Positions 34,684-46,383 of a stretch of 64,000 nt of DNA are shown here, piece after piece. Positions within the stretch are counted from its first letter, which is position 1. Every line of letters starts with the position of its first letter. Position numbers and translations under genes: made by a program. The notes beneath the pieces were generated by a model. It was given only the letters and a program-made list of their open reading frames with translations, had not been told where the DNA came from and searched no databases. Origin of the DNA: Agrocybe praecox (taxonomy: Eukaryota > Basidiomycota > Agaricomycetes > Agaricales > Agrocybaceae); the NCBI GenBank assembly GCA_964017145.1, contig OZ024842.1:2728001-2792000 (forward strand), in the 5' to 3' direction.

Positions 34684-37026
34684 TCACGTCAATGTCAAAG
34701 CATTCCTGGTCTTGAAGATTCTCGCCCGGGTCTGTGCGAAAGTTTCTCCAGCGAATTCAGGATCTTGCTTTACAGTAATCTTGTACTTAGAGACCATCAT
34801 CGTCAACACGGCTATTCCTTCCGTTTCGAAAAACCTGCCAAAAGATATATCAGGTCAAAGGTTCTGCTAATGGCACATTATACTGCTTTATATGAGATAG
34901 TACTCACTTCCTTCCCAAGCACGCACGAGCGCCAGCGCTGAAGGGAATAAAGGCATCTTTGTTGTAGTCCTCGAGGAAGCGTTCAGGCTTAAATTCTTCT
35001 GGGTCTTTCCAATAGCGAGCTAGAGTGGGGAAATATAAGGTCACGCCTTATACGTGTAAAACAGGCTCGGAACTAACGATTGTAGTGAAGCCCAGGGGTA
35101 TTAATTGCGATACGAGTACCTTTTGGTACTGGGACTGTGCGCTTTCCCCCGAATTGGTTGCCAACAGTGAGGACCGTGTCTTCAGCGCTAATTTTGGGAA
35201 TATTGACCACCTGGTGATGGAAGTTGTAAGCACCGTGGAGTTTGGCCAAAGTAAATAAACAAAGTACTCACTGGGGGGAATAAACGTAATGTTTCGTAGA
35301 AAACGCTTTAAATGTATACAAACTGTCAGATTTCTTTGTCAAGGATTTAAATGAAGGTACTCACGCCATGGAATATGTCAATAACGACATATCCTCGTAA
35401 GTCTTTAATAGTCAAATTAGCGGTGTCAGACATGAACTTCCGTCAATCAATAAAGATTATACAACATACAGGAATACGACCATCGGATAAGATAGATTTG
35501 ATGTGTTGAAATAGTTTCTCCTGTTCGTCTTGGTAGAGAGCGAGAAGCCCGAAGACGAAGCACAGTGTGTGAGCCGTTGTCTGAACACTGGCTTAAGAAG
35601 TCATGATGGGAGTGATATGACATAGACCTACCTCATGTCCAGCAAGAAGGAAAATAAAGATGTTCCCAATCATTTCGCTATCCAGTAGCTTCTGATCACT
35701 GAAGTCCTCGTTGTTTGCGTCTAACAGACTGGAAAGCAAGTCGTGTCGTTCTACTTTCTCGGAGGTTTGACGTTCGTGGATCATTTCATGCATATATTTC
35801 TTCATTCCCGATCAGTCTAGACCACGAAGAATTAACAAAGGCACAAGTACCTCGAGGTCTGAAAAGGCAATGTTGACCTTGTTAGTACGTTTAGTCAAGC
35901 TCATCATTCTATCCGACAAGAATAGTTTGAAGAAAACATCTAGAGATGCAATATGGAGGGCTTCTTTGAACGACATGGTGTGCCCGGTCGGAATAACTTC
36001 ATCGTCACTCCATGATATTCTGCGACCAAATCCTAAGAAACCCGTGATTTTAGTGGATATTGTAGTTCTCTTGTGGAAAGCAACTTACCTGCAACACCAA
36101 TCACGAACAGAGCAATCTATATACGACTCATCTGTAAGTCTTATAAATCCCATCGCAGCTTTGTCACTGTACTCACAGGAAGAGTAATCTCTACACAGTG
36201 GTCGAGGGAAATAACACCTTTGTCCTTCCACAGCTCATTAAACAAGCCATCCATGATCTTCACAGTCTCGTCCCAGACCAGCTTATTGTTTCTCTATCAA
36301 GAATTGAGAGTCAACAATATGAAAGACGGAATAAGAAAGTGGAACTGTACATCTGAGAAAGCAGGCGCGGAGATTTTCCTGTATTTCTTCCACTCCTCAC
36401 CTTCCGAAGCGACGATGTTACGACCGAAGAAAGCCAGGACTTCATATTGATCGACAGGCTTAGGAAAGCGCGCCCTTGATGAAGTGATCTCCTAAGCACA
36501 TAAGTCAAGCTTTAGTACTTACAAAACTAATGCACAATTTAATGAGGAGCCACCTTAATTGTATCAGCATCTGCCACGGTTAACAATGCTGACGGAGTCG
36601 GTAGTGCGAAAATCTATATTCAAGAGCGTTAAATTTACCGTAGATGGCTGGTGGAAGGAAAAGTTGACCTACAATGGTATTCATATCCCATTCTTTGAAA
36701 GCTAAGGAGCACGCAGAAATAATTGAAGGTCATAATCGGGATACGTGGTAGAGCTTTTACATACTGGTGTGCTTGTCTTCGAAAAAGTGATTCGAGCCTG
36801 GACTGATTCCGGTCCAGCGCCCAAATGCAAACGCCAGCATGCTGTAATGAGAGAAGAGAACACGGTATCCTGAAAGGTTGCTATTTGAAGGCAAATGGAT
36901 TGGTTATCAGAACATACTAGAGCGAACAACTTACTCAAGACTGCGAATGGCATTCCAGAACGCCAAAGCCTTGTGAATTACATAGAGCAAGACGAGGGTT
37001 AAGACGAGCAGAGGTATGTCCTGCAT
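34684..37026 (-). CDS. Cytochrome P450, copy A
   Basis: Many-exon gene. The start at 37024-37026 gives an N-terminal membrane anchor ([20 protein letters not shown]). '[20 protein letters not shown]' follows, then the I-helix '[10 protein letters not shown]' with '[15 protein letters not shown]', the K-helix '[10 protein letters not shown]' (E-x-x-R), '[10 protein letters not shown]', '[16 protein letters not shown]' (PERF-type) and the heme loop '[14 protein letters not shown]' with the thiolate Cys. The C-terminus ends '[11 protein letters not shown]'. It should be an ER-bound monooxygenase fed by a P450 reductase. The substrate and P450 family are not assigned. It is a tandem paralogue of the gene at 38090-40496, with the same orientation and closely matching C-terminal segments ('[18 protein letters not shown]'). 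Confidence 0.88.
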
Positions 37027-38089
37027 GATGATGACGAACAAAGATCAAAGGAGTGGTTTCCCATTCTTAGGGCTGCTTGTGTTTTAGGGTTTCGTGGGAC
37101 AAGATATGACAAGTTCTGTGAAGATTCTATTTTGAGACTAGAAATGCCGAACACGGAAGAACCACTTACGGAAGCCGGGGCAGTGTTGTTCTAGCCGATG
37201 CCTAAAAAGAATAGTCGAGTCGCCGCTGACCCCGACTAAAATCAGGTGACAAAATAACTTGTTAATGGTTAAGTTAAAGTAACCAGTTACTGATGACCAT
37301 TAACCAACCTCAGCTCAGAGCTGCCAAAACTAGTAGCTGGTTACGCAATTTTAAACTCCGAGCCAATGCATACGCTCGGTTATCTCGGCGTGAATAAAGT
37401 AAGTATAATTATTGAGATAAAGTTACAGAATTCAATGTGATAGCAATATGTAGATAGTCAACCAACTAGAATATCCTGCATAGAAGCATTAACAACGATG
37501 TTAGGATCGTAACGCTGAAAATCTTGGTCGACCGCGGTCCGTCGCATTGATTTGCGCACATCGGCTATCCGGCAGACAATTTACCGATACGTGCTGACAT
37601 CGTGGTAAAGTTAATGGTTAAGTAACCAACGTAACTGGTTAATAACTGGTAGGTACTTAACCATAACCAGTTACTTTGGTTATTAACCGCACATCACTCA
37701 GAAATACCCGAGCTTAATACAGACGTATTAATATTATATTTCGAGTTCACCTGCACATAAAATTCTCAACAAAAAGGTCAAATGAGTGAATAAGAATGAT
37801 TTTTGTAGTCAGAAATTAAAAAGCGGAGAGCTCTAAACAATGTTATGGTTGCGGTACAAATCATTAGGGACATTCAAAAATGATGTCTCGAGAATGTTCC
37901 TATTCATTTTGAACCGACTAAACAACCACGAAATCACAATGGGACATTCACAGGTCTAAAAGAAAACAAGTATTCGTAGCGTAATCTAAACTCTCTCTCA
38001 AGTTCTTCGCGTAAAAACCAAAGGAACCCTCAATGGACTGGACAAAAAACTAGTGAACTAGACAAAACTGCGAGATTAATCACTCAAAC
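37027..38089. other. AT-rich spacer between the P450 genes
   Basis: No gene. Two clusters of TTAATGGTTAAGT / GTAACTGGTTA / TTAACCA motifs lie at about 37258-37310 and 37612-37690, direct and inverted, about 355 bp apart. This looks like a degraded repeat element but I cannot define its ends. Confidence 0.4.
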
Positions 38090-40496
38090 TTACGTGATGG
38101 TCAAGCCAGCGCGAAGGGCTAGCACTCTCGTTTTTCGTTCCTCGAAGGTTTCATTGGCAAATTGTGGTTCTTCTTTAACAGTGATCTTGTACTGGGAAAC
38201 CAACATAGTGAGGATCGCAATGCCCTCCGTTTCAAAGAACCTAAGACATGTAGCTCAGCTAGTATCGATAGAACTCAAATGCATGAACACGCACTTCCTG
38301 CCTATACAAGCACGAGCCCCTATTAACCTCGAATTAGCAGATATTCTTTCAAAGTATAGAAGGGCGGGTTACCTGCGCTAAAAGGCACAAACGCATCACG
38401 CGGCCAATCCTTGAGGAAACGACTGGGCTTAAAAGTATGAGGGTCCTCCCAATAGCGAGCTTAACGAGTCAATAAACGTTGGGAACGAGCGCAAAGTAAA
38501 ATTCTTTGTACTAACGGTTGTAATGCAGCCCTGGAGCAGAAATCGTGATGTCGACACCCTTTGGAAGAACTACAGTTTTTGTTTCACCGTGAGCATTACT
38601 AGCTGTGATCGTGGTGTCCTCTGCTGCAATTTTTGGGATCCCGGTGACCTGTGGAATTGGTACGTATGATGACCACTATTTCAGATATAATGATATAATG
38701 CGTCTTACCGGAGGGAACATTCTCAGTGTCTCGTAAAATACACTATATGCAAAAGAAACATTAGTCTGGTTAATTCTCTTATTCAATTTCACTGACGCGT
38801 TAGAATAAGTCAACAGAGGCATTTCATCATATGTCTGTGTGAAAAATAAATGAGCGGGGATACTTAGATGTGAGTATAGCTCCTCACCGGATTATGGTCT
38901 TTCGGTACGACAGAACGAATGTGCTCGTACAATTTCTCTTGCTCGTCAGGATATAAGGCCAGCAAAGCAAAAGTAAAACAGAGAGTATGCGCTGTCGTCT
39001 AAAAATAGCCTCATATAATTATGTGATTTGGGGAAAAAGAAAAGGAACATACCTCATGTCCCGCTACCAGAAAAATATAGATGTTACCTACACGAAAGGG
39101 ATGAGAAAACAGAACAAGGAGGTCATGAAATAAGTCACCGATCAATTCATCTTCTGTCAAGGCCGTAACATCAAGTTCGTTGTTGTTTGCCTCCAAGAGA
39201 CTGCTGAATAGATCGTGTCTCTCGACCTTCTCCGCTGTCTGACATTCATGTATCATCTCTATCATATACCTCTGTCGTTCAAAGTTGTCAGAAATCATAG
39301 AGTAATAGTGGCAAAAACTTCAAAAAGACCTACACGAAGCTCGTCAAATGCCGTCGCAACATTGCGAGTCCTCTCCGTCAGGTCGAGGGCCCATCCCGGA
39401 AGCAAAAGCTTGAAGAAGAAATCTGTAGTCACAATGTGTAAAGCGTGCTTGTAAGTCATGGTATGCCCGGCAGGGATCACATCATCTTCTGTCCACGAAA
39501 TACCCCTTCCGAATCCTAATACAACGTTTATTAGTCCTCTGAAGTAATTCTCAATGTGTGCCTACCTGCTGCTCCAATAACGAAGAGCGCAATCTGATAC
39601 AACTCGTCAGTCAATAAATTCCCAACAAGGTCAATCTGGGAACGAACAGGTAGTGTGATATCGACGCAGTGGTCTACTTCTATGACGCGACGATCTTTCC
39701 AAACATCCTTGAAAAGACCATCTACAATCCCAACACTGGCATCCCAGACCAGACGATTGTTTTTCTAAGATGGAAGGTAAGAGATATACTGGAATTGTAA
39801 AATACTACAACCGATGACGTACGTCTGAAAAGGCGGGCGCAGAGATTTTTCTATATTTTTTCCACTCCTCACCTTCTGATGCGACGATATTTCTACCATA
39901 GAACACGAGTGCCTTGTAATGATGAACAGGTTTTGGAAAGCGTGCCCGGGACGATGTCACTTCCTGGTAAAATAAAGTATCAATGTTATTGAATATATAT
40001 AAATAAAGGTGAATTTGTGACCTTTATCGCAGCTGCATCCGCTAGAACGACCATTGTTCTGGCGTTCGGGAATCCAGAAACCTAGAAACTCATTTAAGTA
40101 AAATCTACAAAAGAAATAGCTATGATGACTCACGGAAGAATAAATATCCCATCCTGCACGTTCAAAGGCTAAAACACAAGAGGCCATTATCGTATTTAGG
40201 CTATATCCAGTTTCTTCGTATACTACTCACGCTCGTGTTTGCTTTCAAAGATAAAATTACCCCCGGGAGTAAGATACTTGATCTTAGGAATGAAGTTGAC
40301 AATGAAATTAGCGGGGGAAAGAAGAAGTCGTTCGCCAGGATGATTTCTAACAAGCAAGTAGCTTCAGCAAAGGATATCCGCATTTCAAGCGACTCGAAGG
40401 TTACCCAATAGCTCGCAGAGCAGCCCTATACGCCAAAATCTTCTGTATGACATAAAGCACAACCAGAGACAATATCAGTAGCGGAAGGCCCTCCAT
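38090..40496 (-). CDS. Cytochrome P450, copy B
   Basis: Tandem paralogue of copy A. The N-terminal anchor is MEGLPLLILSLVVLYVIQKI. Further motifs are '[20 protein letters not shown]', the 'FLVAGHE' I-helix, 'FYETLRMFPP' (E-x-x-R), 'IPKIAAEDTTITASNAHG', 'ARYWEDPHTFKPSRFLKDW', the heme loop 'FVPFSAG' joined to 'ARACIGRK', and the C-terminus 'VLALRAGLTIT'. An intron interrupts the heme motif after Ala-Gly; copy A has no intron there. The catalytic motifs are complete, so it should be an active ER monooxygenase. The substrate is unknown. Confidence 0.88.
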
Positions 40497-41281
40497 TAAA
40501 TCGTCGTATATCGGAGAAGGAAGAAAAGGATGCAAAGTACGAGGTAGAAAGAAAGACCTCTGATCCGTCGATGAGCATGGAACGGTTTCCTGTCCTTTTA
40601 TATGTCAGGCTAAATTTGGAATGAATAGCTATAATGGGGAAAAATCTTCTCGCGTTAAATTATGGTCAGTGGCTATACAGGTCTACCATGCATGCCCAAA
40701 AACTTCCCTGCGAAACATACAATGTGACCATGTGTGCGCGCATAGAGTTGCCAGTTAGTAAAATTCGAACGTTTTGGCTTGAATGCCTCCCATTTAGACT
40801 TTTTTTGTTTCAACTGGGGCTTCATGATTGCCATGATCCTTTTGATCCTCAGAATCACTAGCATCTAACATCCCATGCAATGTAATGCAATTTAGTCAGC
40901 GGGCCTCTGTTCGTTCGATGGCAACAAACAATGTCCGGGCATTTTGCAGATGTCCGGGCTTTCAACTACCGGTTCAACAATTGAGATCGTCAACTGAAGG
41001 ACAGCCCAGAGGAATTTCCATAGCACAACCAGAACACAGTAGAAAAACCCCGAACAAACAAGCGGCATACATTGGATGCTTTCTTGTGAAAGTTCAATTA
41101 GGAAAAACGCTTGCACAAAGTTAAACCATCCAAAAGCTACAATCACAATTATCAAATACGCACAGACAAGCAACAACAAGATGAACAAGGATACGACCCA
41201 AACACTATCGATAAATAACTTTTAAGGCATATATATATATGATGATACTTTTGATAAGCCGCAAAGTAATCCGTGAAAAAA
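40497..41281. other. Intergenic, with a membrane-like open frame
   Basis: On the minus strand, 40892-41220 is open and strongly hydrophobic ('VSLFILLLLVCAYLIIVIVA', 'MPLVCSGFFYCVLVVLWKFL'). It has no ATG at its start and I found no convincing upstream exon. It may be a gene remnant or chance. Otherwise nothing is seen. Confidence 0.3.
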
Positions 41282-42781
41282 TTACTTGATCTCAAGAAGC
41301 TTGACCTCTGCAAAAACAATGTAATTTAGAAGACGCACAGAGATACAATTTTTGTTACGCACCGAAAACGAGGGTGGAGTTGGCAGGAATGGGATCTTGC
41401 TTCTTCGATCCGTAGCCCATGCTGGGAGGGATGGTCAAGAGTCTCTCTCCTCCGACTTGCATTCCTACGATACCCTCGTCCCAACCTGTTATCATTCGTC
41501 AGTACAGGATACGACATTGCACAGACAATGTTCTTACCCTTGATCACTTCACCCTTGCCGAGGTGGAAGGTAAACTGCAGGCAATATAATTAGCAGGAGC
41601 CAAAGAAAAAGTTTGCTAATACGCACAGGCTTGCCGCTAACGTTCTTGTCGAAAATCTTGCCGTTAGTAAGCTTTCCTACATAACGCATGCGGACTGTGT
41701 TGCCCTTCTTGGCCATGGGTCCAGTTCCGACTTTGGCATCTTGGATAACAACGCCACCAGCAATGGTCTTCTTGGGTCCAATTTTGCCATCAGCTTTCTT
41801 CTCCTTCTCTTCGCTCTCTGCCTTTTTCTCCTTCTTCTTGTCTGCTTTCTCGGACTTGGGAGCCTCAGCAGGAGCGGGAACGGCCTTTCCACCCTCGGCT
41901 TTCTGCTTCTTGTTCTTCTTTGCGGGCGCAGACTCTGGTTTCTCTTCAGTGGCGTCGGACTCGCGAGCGCGTTTTGAAGCCTTAACAGGGGCGTCTTCTT
42001 TGACTTCCTCAAAGCGGCTAGATTTATATATAGATCAGATATTTGGGAGAACATAATTGAAGACGATTAAGTTGTATCACCTTGCATCAGTCTCATCACC
42101 GCTATCAAGGTCATCGGGGTGCATCTCAACGTCAGAGCTAACTTCTCGTAGGTCGTATGCATCCTCGTCGTCAGAATACATCTCGTGTTCGTCGTCACTT
42201 GGTTCATCATCCGCAACTTGCTCTAAGAATTGAAATTAGAATACAATCCTTTGCAGTTGAACGTAAACATACTGATATAGTTTCCGGTCAAATGCACGGT
42301 GCTGTCAATGCAGTTAGTGTACATTCATGAGACCATAGGGCGTCAACATACTTCTTCCCCGAGACGGAGAAAGTGAATTCGCCGTCTTCGTCAAGCACGA
42401 GGTTGATGGAAGCTTGTTCGATCTATGAGGGGTTGATACTTAGATACTTTTTTCAGCAGGATGTGGGTGCGTACCTTTCCGGGAGTCAAGGCACAAAGGA
42501 CGGTGGTTTCCATCTCAGGCTCTTTGTCTTCATCCTCATCTTCTTCGTTATCTTCGTCGAAGAATGGCTTGATGGGAACGAATTGCATCTTGACGACGGA
42601 TCTTCCAGCAGAGTCGGCAATCTCTTCGTCGAACGAGACATTAGTGATTTGAAGGTCGGCAGGAAGGTGGATGGTTTTTTCCTTTCCACCCTCAACGACG
42701 ATGTGCCTAAAAAGACAAGAATTAGAAGAAACCCTTGAAAAGACGCGTCATTGCTCACCATAAACCCAGAGCGTAAGACAT
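41282..42781 (-). CDS. FPR4: Nucleolar FKBP-type prolyl isomerase (FPR3/FPR4 type)
   Basis: The first exon encodes MSYALGLW. The N-terminal nucleoplasmin-like domain follows: '[20 protein letters not shown]', '[10 protein letters not shown]', 'VLCALTPGK', '[18 protein letters not shown]'. Then come acidic tracts ([31 protein letters not shown]) and a Lys-rich basic region. The C-terminal FKBP domain holds '[19 protein letters not shown]', '[20 protein letters not shown]', '[18 protein letters not shown]' and '[17 protein letters not shown]'. The FK506-pocket residues (Y, F, D, W, Y) are in place. Yeast Fpr3/Fpr4 are nucleolar histone chaperone/proline isomerases that act on H3 and H4 tails and at rDNA. 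The order nucleoplasmin, acidic/basic, FKBP is complete. It diverges from ARPC4, 181 bp away. Confidence 0.9.
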
Positions 42782-42962
42782 TGAAATAAAGATAAATGTA
42801 TAAGAGGTTGGAGTACAAGACTAGAAAACTTTTCTTTCCAACCAAAAAACCTTCACTGGACAATACGGAAATTGCCGAAAACTCCGCTAAGCCTGATCGC
42901 GCCTCAAGATCAGATGTCCATTTCCAGACATACGGAAGCTTACCCTCCTAAGTCATATACCA
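42782..42962. promoter_or_regulatory. Shared bidirectional promoter, FKBP / ARPC4
   Basis: 181 bp between two divergent start codons. No TATA box is evident. Co-regulation is inferred from geometry only. Confidence 0.5.
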
Positions 42963-43799
42963 ATGGTGAGCACAAGCCCTGCTATCCTCACTGAGACTCA
43001 TATTCTAGACAGTCAAATGTACTCAGGCCATATCTTGCCGCTGTAAGGTCCACCCTCACAGCGGCTCTCACTTTGGAGAACTTTGGTTCACAGGTATCTC
43101 AGTGTTGTGGCTAGAGTATGGACCAAGTGACGCTCAACTACATATACACAGGTCGTTGAGCGGCATAACTTGCCAGAAGTTGAAGCTGGGTCCGTATGCT
43201 ATCATTTAATAACGATGTCTCTCGTTGATAAGTGCAGATCAGAACTTCGAAGGAGGTTCTCCTCAATCCCTTAACGATCTCGCGAAATGAGAATGAACGC
43301 GTCCTAATCGAACCCTCCGTCAACTCAATACGACTCAGCATCAGCATCAAACAAGCAGATGAAATCGAACGTATTTTATGCAATAAGTTCACCCGCTTCA
43401 TGATGCAGAGGGCGGAGAGTTTTATTGTGCTGCGCAGGAAGCCCGTTCCTGTGAGTTTATTCATTCCGTCTTGTTCAAAAACTGATAATGTATGCCAGGG
43501 ATATGATATATCATTCCTAATCACCAACACACACACCGAGACCATGTTGAAGCACAAAATCGTCGATTTCATCATCCAGTGCGTATCGACATGATTATAA
43601 CTTTACTGAAGGTTATGTTTATACTCGCAAATCAGGTTCATGGAGGAGGTCGACAAAGAAATCAGCGAGATGAAACTAAGCCTGAACGCAAGGGCTCGCA
43701 TAGTCGCTGAATCGTACCTGACTGCAGTGAGTTGTTATATCTATGCACCGTAGTTTCGCCCTTCTCTAACGATGATCTCATCTTCAGATTCAAGGTTAG
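42963..43799 (+). CDS. ARC19: Arp2/3 complex 20 kDa subunit (ARPC4)
   Basis: Exons 42963-42965 (the start codon alone), 43013-43093, 43152-43193, 43238-43450, 43499-43578, 43636-43726 and 43788-43799. The spliced product is a full ARPC4: '[20 protein letters not shown]', '[19 protein letters not shown]', '[20 protein letters not shown]', '[20 protein letters not shown]', '[17 protein letters not shown]', '[20 protein letters not shown]' and '[20 protein letters not shown]'. ARPC4 forms the structural core of Arp2/3 with ARPC2 and nucleates branched actin at sites of endocytosis and polarity. Frame upstream of exon 2 is closed by a TGA, and ATG|GTGAGC lies 47 bp before its acceptor, which supports the one-codon first exon. 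Confidence 0.9.
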
Positions 43800-43973
43800 C
43801 TAGATACCACATACTCCTTGTACAACTTTCTGGAATGGATATTATCGGATAAACACAATTAGCCAACACCCAGTGTACAATTATTGTACTTTATCGTTAG
43901 GAAATGCTTCGGTTTGTTCTACCAAGTAACCATGAAATCTTCTCTACATACCATAACACATATGAACGTCCAT

Positions 43974-44579
43974 CTAGATGACTTTTTCCATTCGCTTCTC
44001 CAACCCCACTTTTACGTGATCCCTCCACTCCCCTTCTAGCATCGCATAACCTCTAACATCCGAAAAAGTACCATCGAGGTTTTTCCAGCAATCCCTCCTC
44101 TGAGCCTCTAAGCGTGCAGCGGCAACGTTCTCCAGCCACTTCTGCATCCCAATGTTATCAGCGCCGGTTTCGAACGTAACGCGATGAAATTTTTTCTCTT
44201 CGAAGATGAATCGCAGTAAGACGTAGAATATCTCGGTCGCAAGGTTCTTTCCGTGCAGGTCCGGGGCGACGATTATCCCAGCTTCGCAAGACGAGTATTC
44301 CTCATTGATTTTGAAGTATCCAGTCATTCCAGCGAAGCGACTGGACCCGTCTAGTTGGGTGAGATGTACATGGAAATCGAGTACACTTTTGTCTTCACCG
44401 CGGGTTTCCCTTCGAATACGAATATCTTCTACTGTTAGGTGTTCCGGAAAGAAGCGCAGATACCGGCGCGTCGTTGGATGAGAGCGACAGACAGCCACCG
44501 CTGCATCGTCATCGGGGGTTGGAGGGACTAATTTTATCCTCTTCCAAGGGGATTCGAGGATTATTGAATGATGAGGCAT
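43974..44579 (-). CDS. GNAT-family N-acetyltransferase
   Basis: Intronless frame of 201 residues. The layout is that of the RimJ/RimL-like GNAT fold: 'ESPWKRIKLVPPTPDD' (beta-1), 'TTRRYLRFFPEHLTVEDI', 'GSSRFAGMTGYFKINEE' (beta-3/4), 'SCEAGIIVAPDLHGKNLATE' (the acetyl-CoA loop region; reads H-G-K-N-L in place of the usual Q/R-x-x-G-x-G/A) and 'FHRVTFETGADNIGMQKWLE' (beta-5/alpha-4). The substrate is unknown. It could acetylate a small molecule, as bacterial and fungal members of this group often do. Start chosen as the first ATG, with an immediate beta-1 strand. Confidence 0.75.
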   Translation of the reverse strand: MPHHSIILESPWKRIKLVPPTPDDDAAVAVCRSHPTTRRYLRFFPEHLTVEDIRIRRETRGEDKSVLDFHVHLTQLDGSSRFAGMTGYFKINEEYSSCEAGIIVAPDLHGKNLATEIFYVLLRFIFEEKKFHRVTFETGADNIGMQKWLENVAAARLEAQRRDCWKNLDGTFSDVRGYAMLEGEWRDHVKVGLEKRMEKVI

Positions 44580-44838
44580 AGGAGGCGAAGTAGGTATGGG
44601 TAAGCTTTATCGTTTATGCATATGACTCGCATTTTGGTATTTATATAAGTAGCGCTTATGGCGGCGGACTCGGAGACAATATGCAATTCACCACGGTACC
44701 TGAGCCGAAGCAGAGCACGGAGTTAAGCTGATTTATATAAGCCCGAGAGCGGCTTATGTATAAAAAAATACTTGGAAAATACAATTGGTTTGCAGGATAT
44801 TAATAGTGAGGTAATGCACTTTATCGAGAGCTTCAAGC

Positions 44839-46383
44839 TCAGTTCAAGCACTGAGAGAAGTATGCTAGTTGAAAGAAAGTATCAGACTGACTCAGTGACT
44901 TTTTAGTATACGAATAGCTTGACACATACGATTCTGGACACGACATGTTCCTTGCGAACAGGTAGTAGGACCACTAAGAGTTAGCATTGGTAAGCCCGAG
45001 GATAAAACTTGTAAAATTGTGGTTTAGTACTCACGTCCATCCAATCTAGATAGAAAAATATACATGAGCAAGAATAAGGCCGGTATGAAAAATCAAATAG
45101 AAACTCACTCCTCCACATTGTCCATATATATAAGCGCTTCCAGTAGATGTAGGGGATGGAGCAGTGGTTTGAGCAGTTGTAGTCACTGGGGGAGCGCCAC
45201 CTGTAGTTGTGGTAGTACCAGAACTGGCAGTTGTTTGAGGGCTTCCTGGAACAACTGTGGGGACCGTCTTTGGCTGACCAGCAGTGTTCCAAGTGGCCGT
45301 AGTGGGATAAGGAGCAGTACCTACTACGGCTGCAGGTGTGCCATAGGGTGTCGGTCCAGGAACTAGAAATTGTTACATAAACATAGAATAAGATATTTTG
45401 AGACTTGGAAGGAGACACTCACTAACGTAGGTGGCGAGCGACTGGTGGATGTTGATGAGAATACCAGAGTCACTTGCGCTGTAAGCACCAGGGAATTTGA
45501 CGGTGGGGGGCTTAGCCGATCCGGTTCCAGATACATTTATCTGGTAGCATGACATGTAGAATTGGGCGCCTCCAGAAGAGCTTGCGACATGGAGGGCTTA
45601 TATGCATGCCGTTTAGACACAAGCAGATTACCATAGATAATAGACCGACCAATGACCTCAGCTCGGACGAGATAATTTCCGGGAGCAATATCTTTGGGGA
45701 CAGTGAATGTGAAATGACCACAATTGTCCTATAAATATAGACAAGAATGGTTTGATGACATCGCCTGGCGTAATACGCAATTTGGCGCTCACGTTCAGAA
45801 CCTGTGTTCCCCAATAGTCGGGATTATTTGAGGGCATGCCCATCTGTGCAACTTTGAACCAGCTTTGGGAAGACCCAACAGCAGTTTTTGCATCAGAGAC
45901 AGCAGCCATATAGACCTATTACCCCAAGATCAGAACATGAAATAATATATATATAAGCATGGGAAATGATTTAAACCTGCACAGGTCCATAGTGCGCTCC
46001 GCCGATAGCTTCGCTGCTGCAGGAACGGTCTCCTGGTTGTTGGTGCATCTCCACAGTCAATTGGTCTCCGGCTATGAGTCCACATAATGAGTCTTATGTT
46101 TATCTAGACAATATGCATACCAACCGTTTACAGAGCAAACACCCTGGCTAGTACCGGCGATGTTGCATGCCAAATCCTGGAATTAAATCGTAAGTTTTGG
46201 AAACCGAGAAATAAATTTGGCATATCCTCTTACATTAGTTGTTACACTTTGGACGGGGCTGTTACTAGCAGGCAAACGAACACAAGAGCTACCTGCATCA
46301 ACGCCGTTAATCCAGAGTTCTTGGAATGTGGCGTGGGCGGCGGCAGAGGCAATGAAGGCAGCGGTGGCGACGATGAAACGCAT
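44839..46383 (-). CDS. AA9 lytic polysaccharide monooxygenase with CBM1, copy 1
   Basis: Signal peptide of 16 residues ([16 protein letters not shown]), then His1 of the mature enzyme in '[15 protein letters not shown]'. Family features are '[18 protein letters not shown]' (second copper His), '[20 protein letters not shown]', 'VRAEVIALHVA' and '[20 protein letters not shown]' (the Q-x-Y axial Tyr region). A Thr/Ser/Pro linker leads to a CBM1: 'YGQCGG', '[14 protein letters not shown]' and 'VQNPYFSQCLN', split over the last four exons. The CBM1 end is only complete if the final intron is removed and the gene stops at 44839; without it the frame reads through to a wrong tail. The enzyme oxidatively cleaves cellulose with copper and O2/H2O2. 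It pairs with the copy at 47939-49515. Confidence 0.9.

Noticed and set aside
44690..44760. 5S rRNA-like run (GAGCACGGAGTTAAGC)
   Set aside because: Only the short GTTAAGC-type core matches; the rest of the 5S internal control region and the paired ends are absent.
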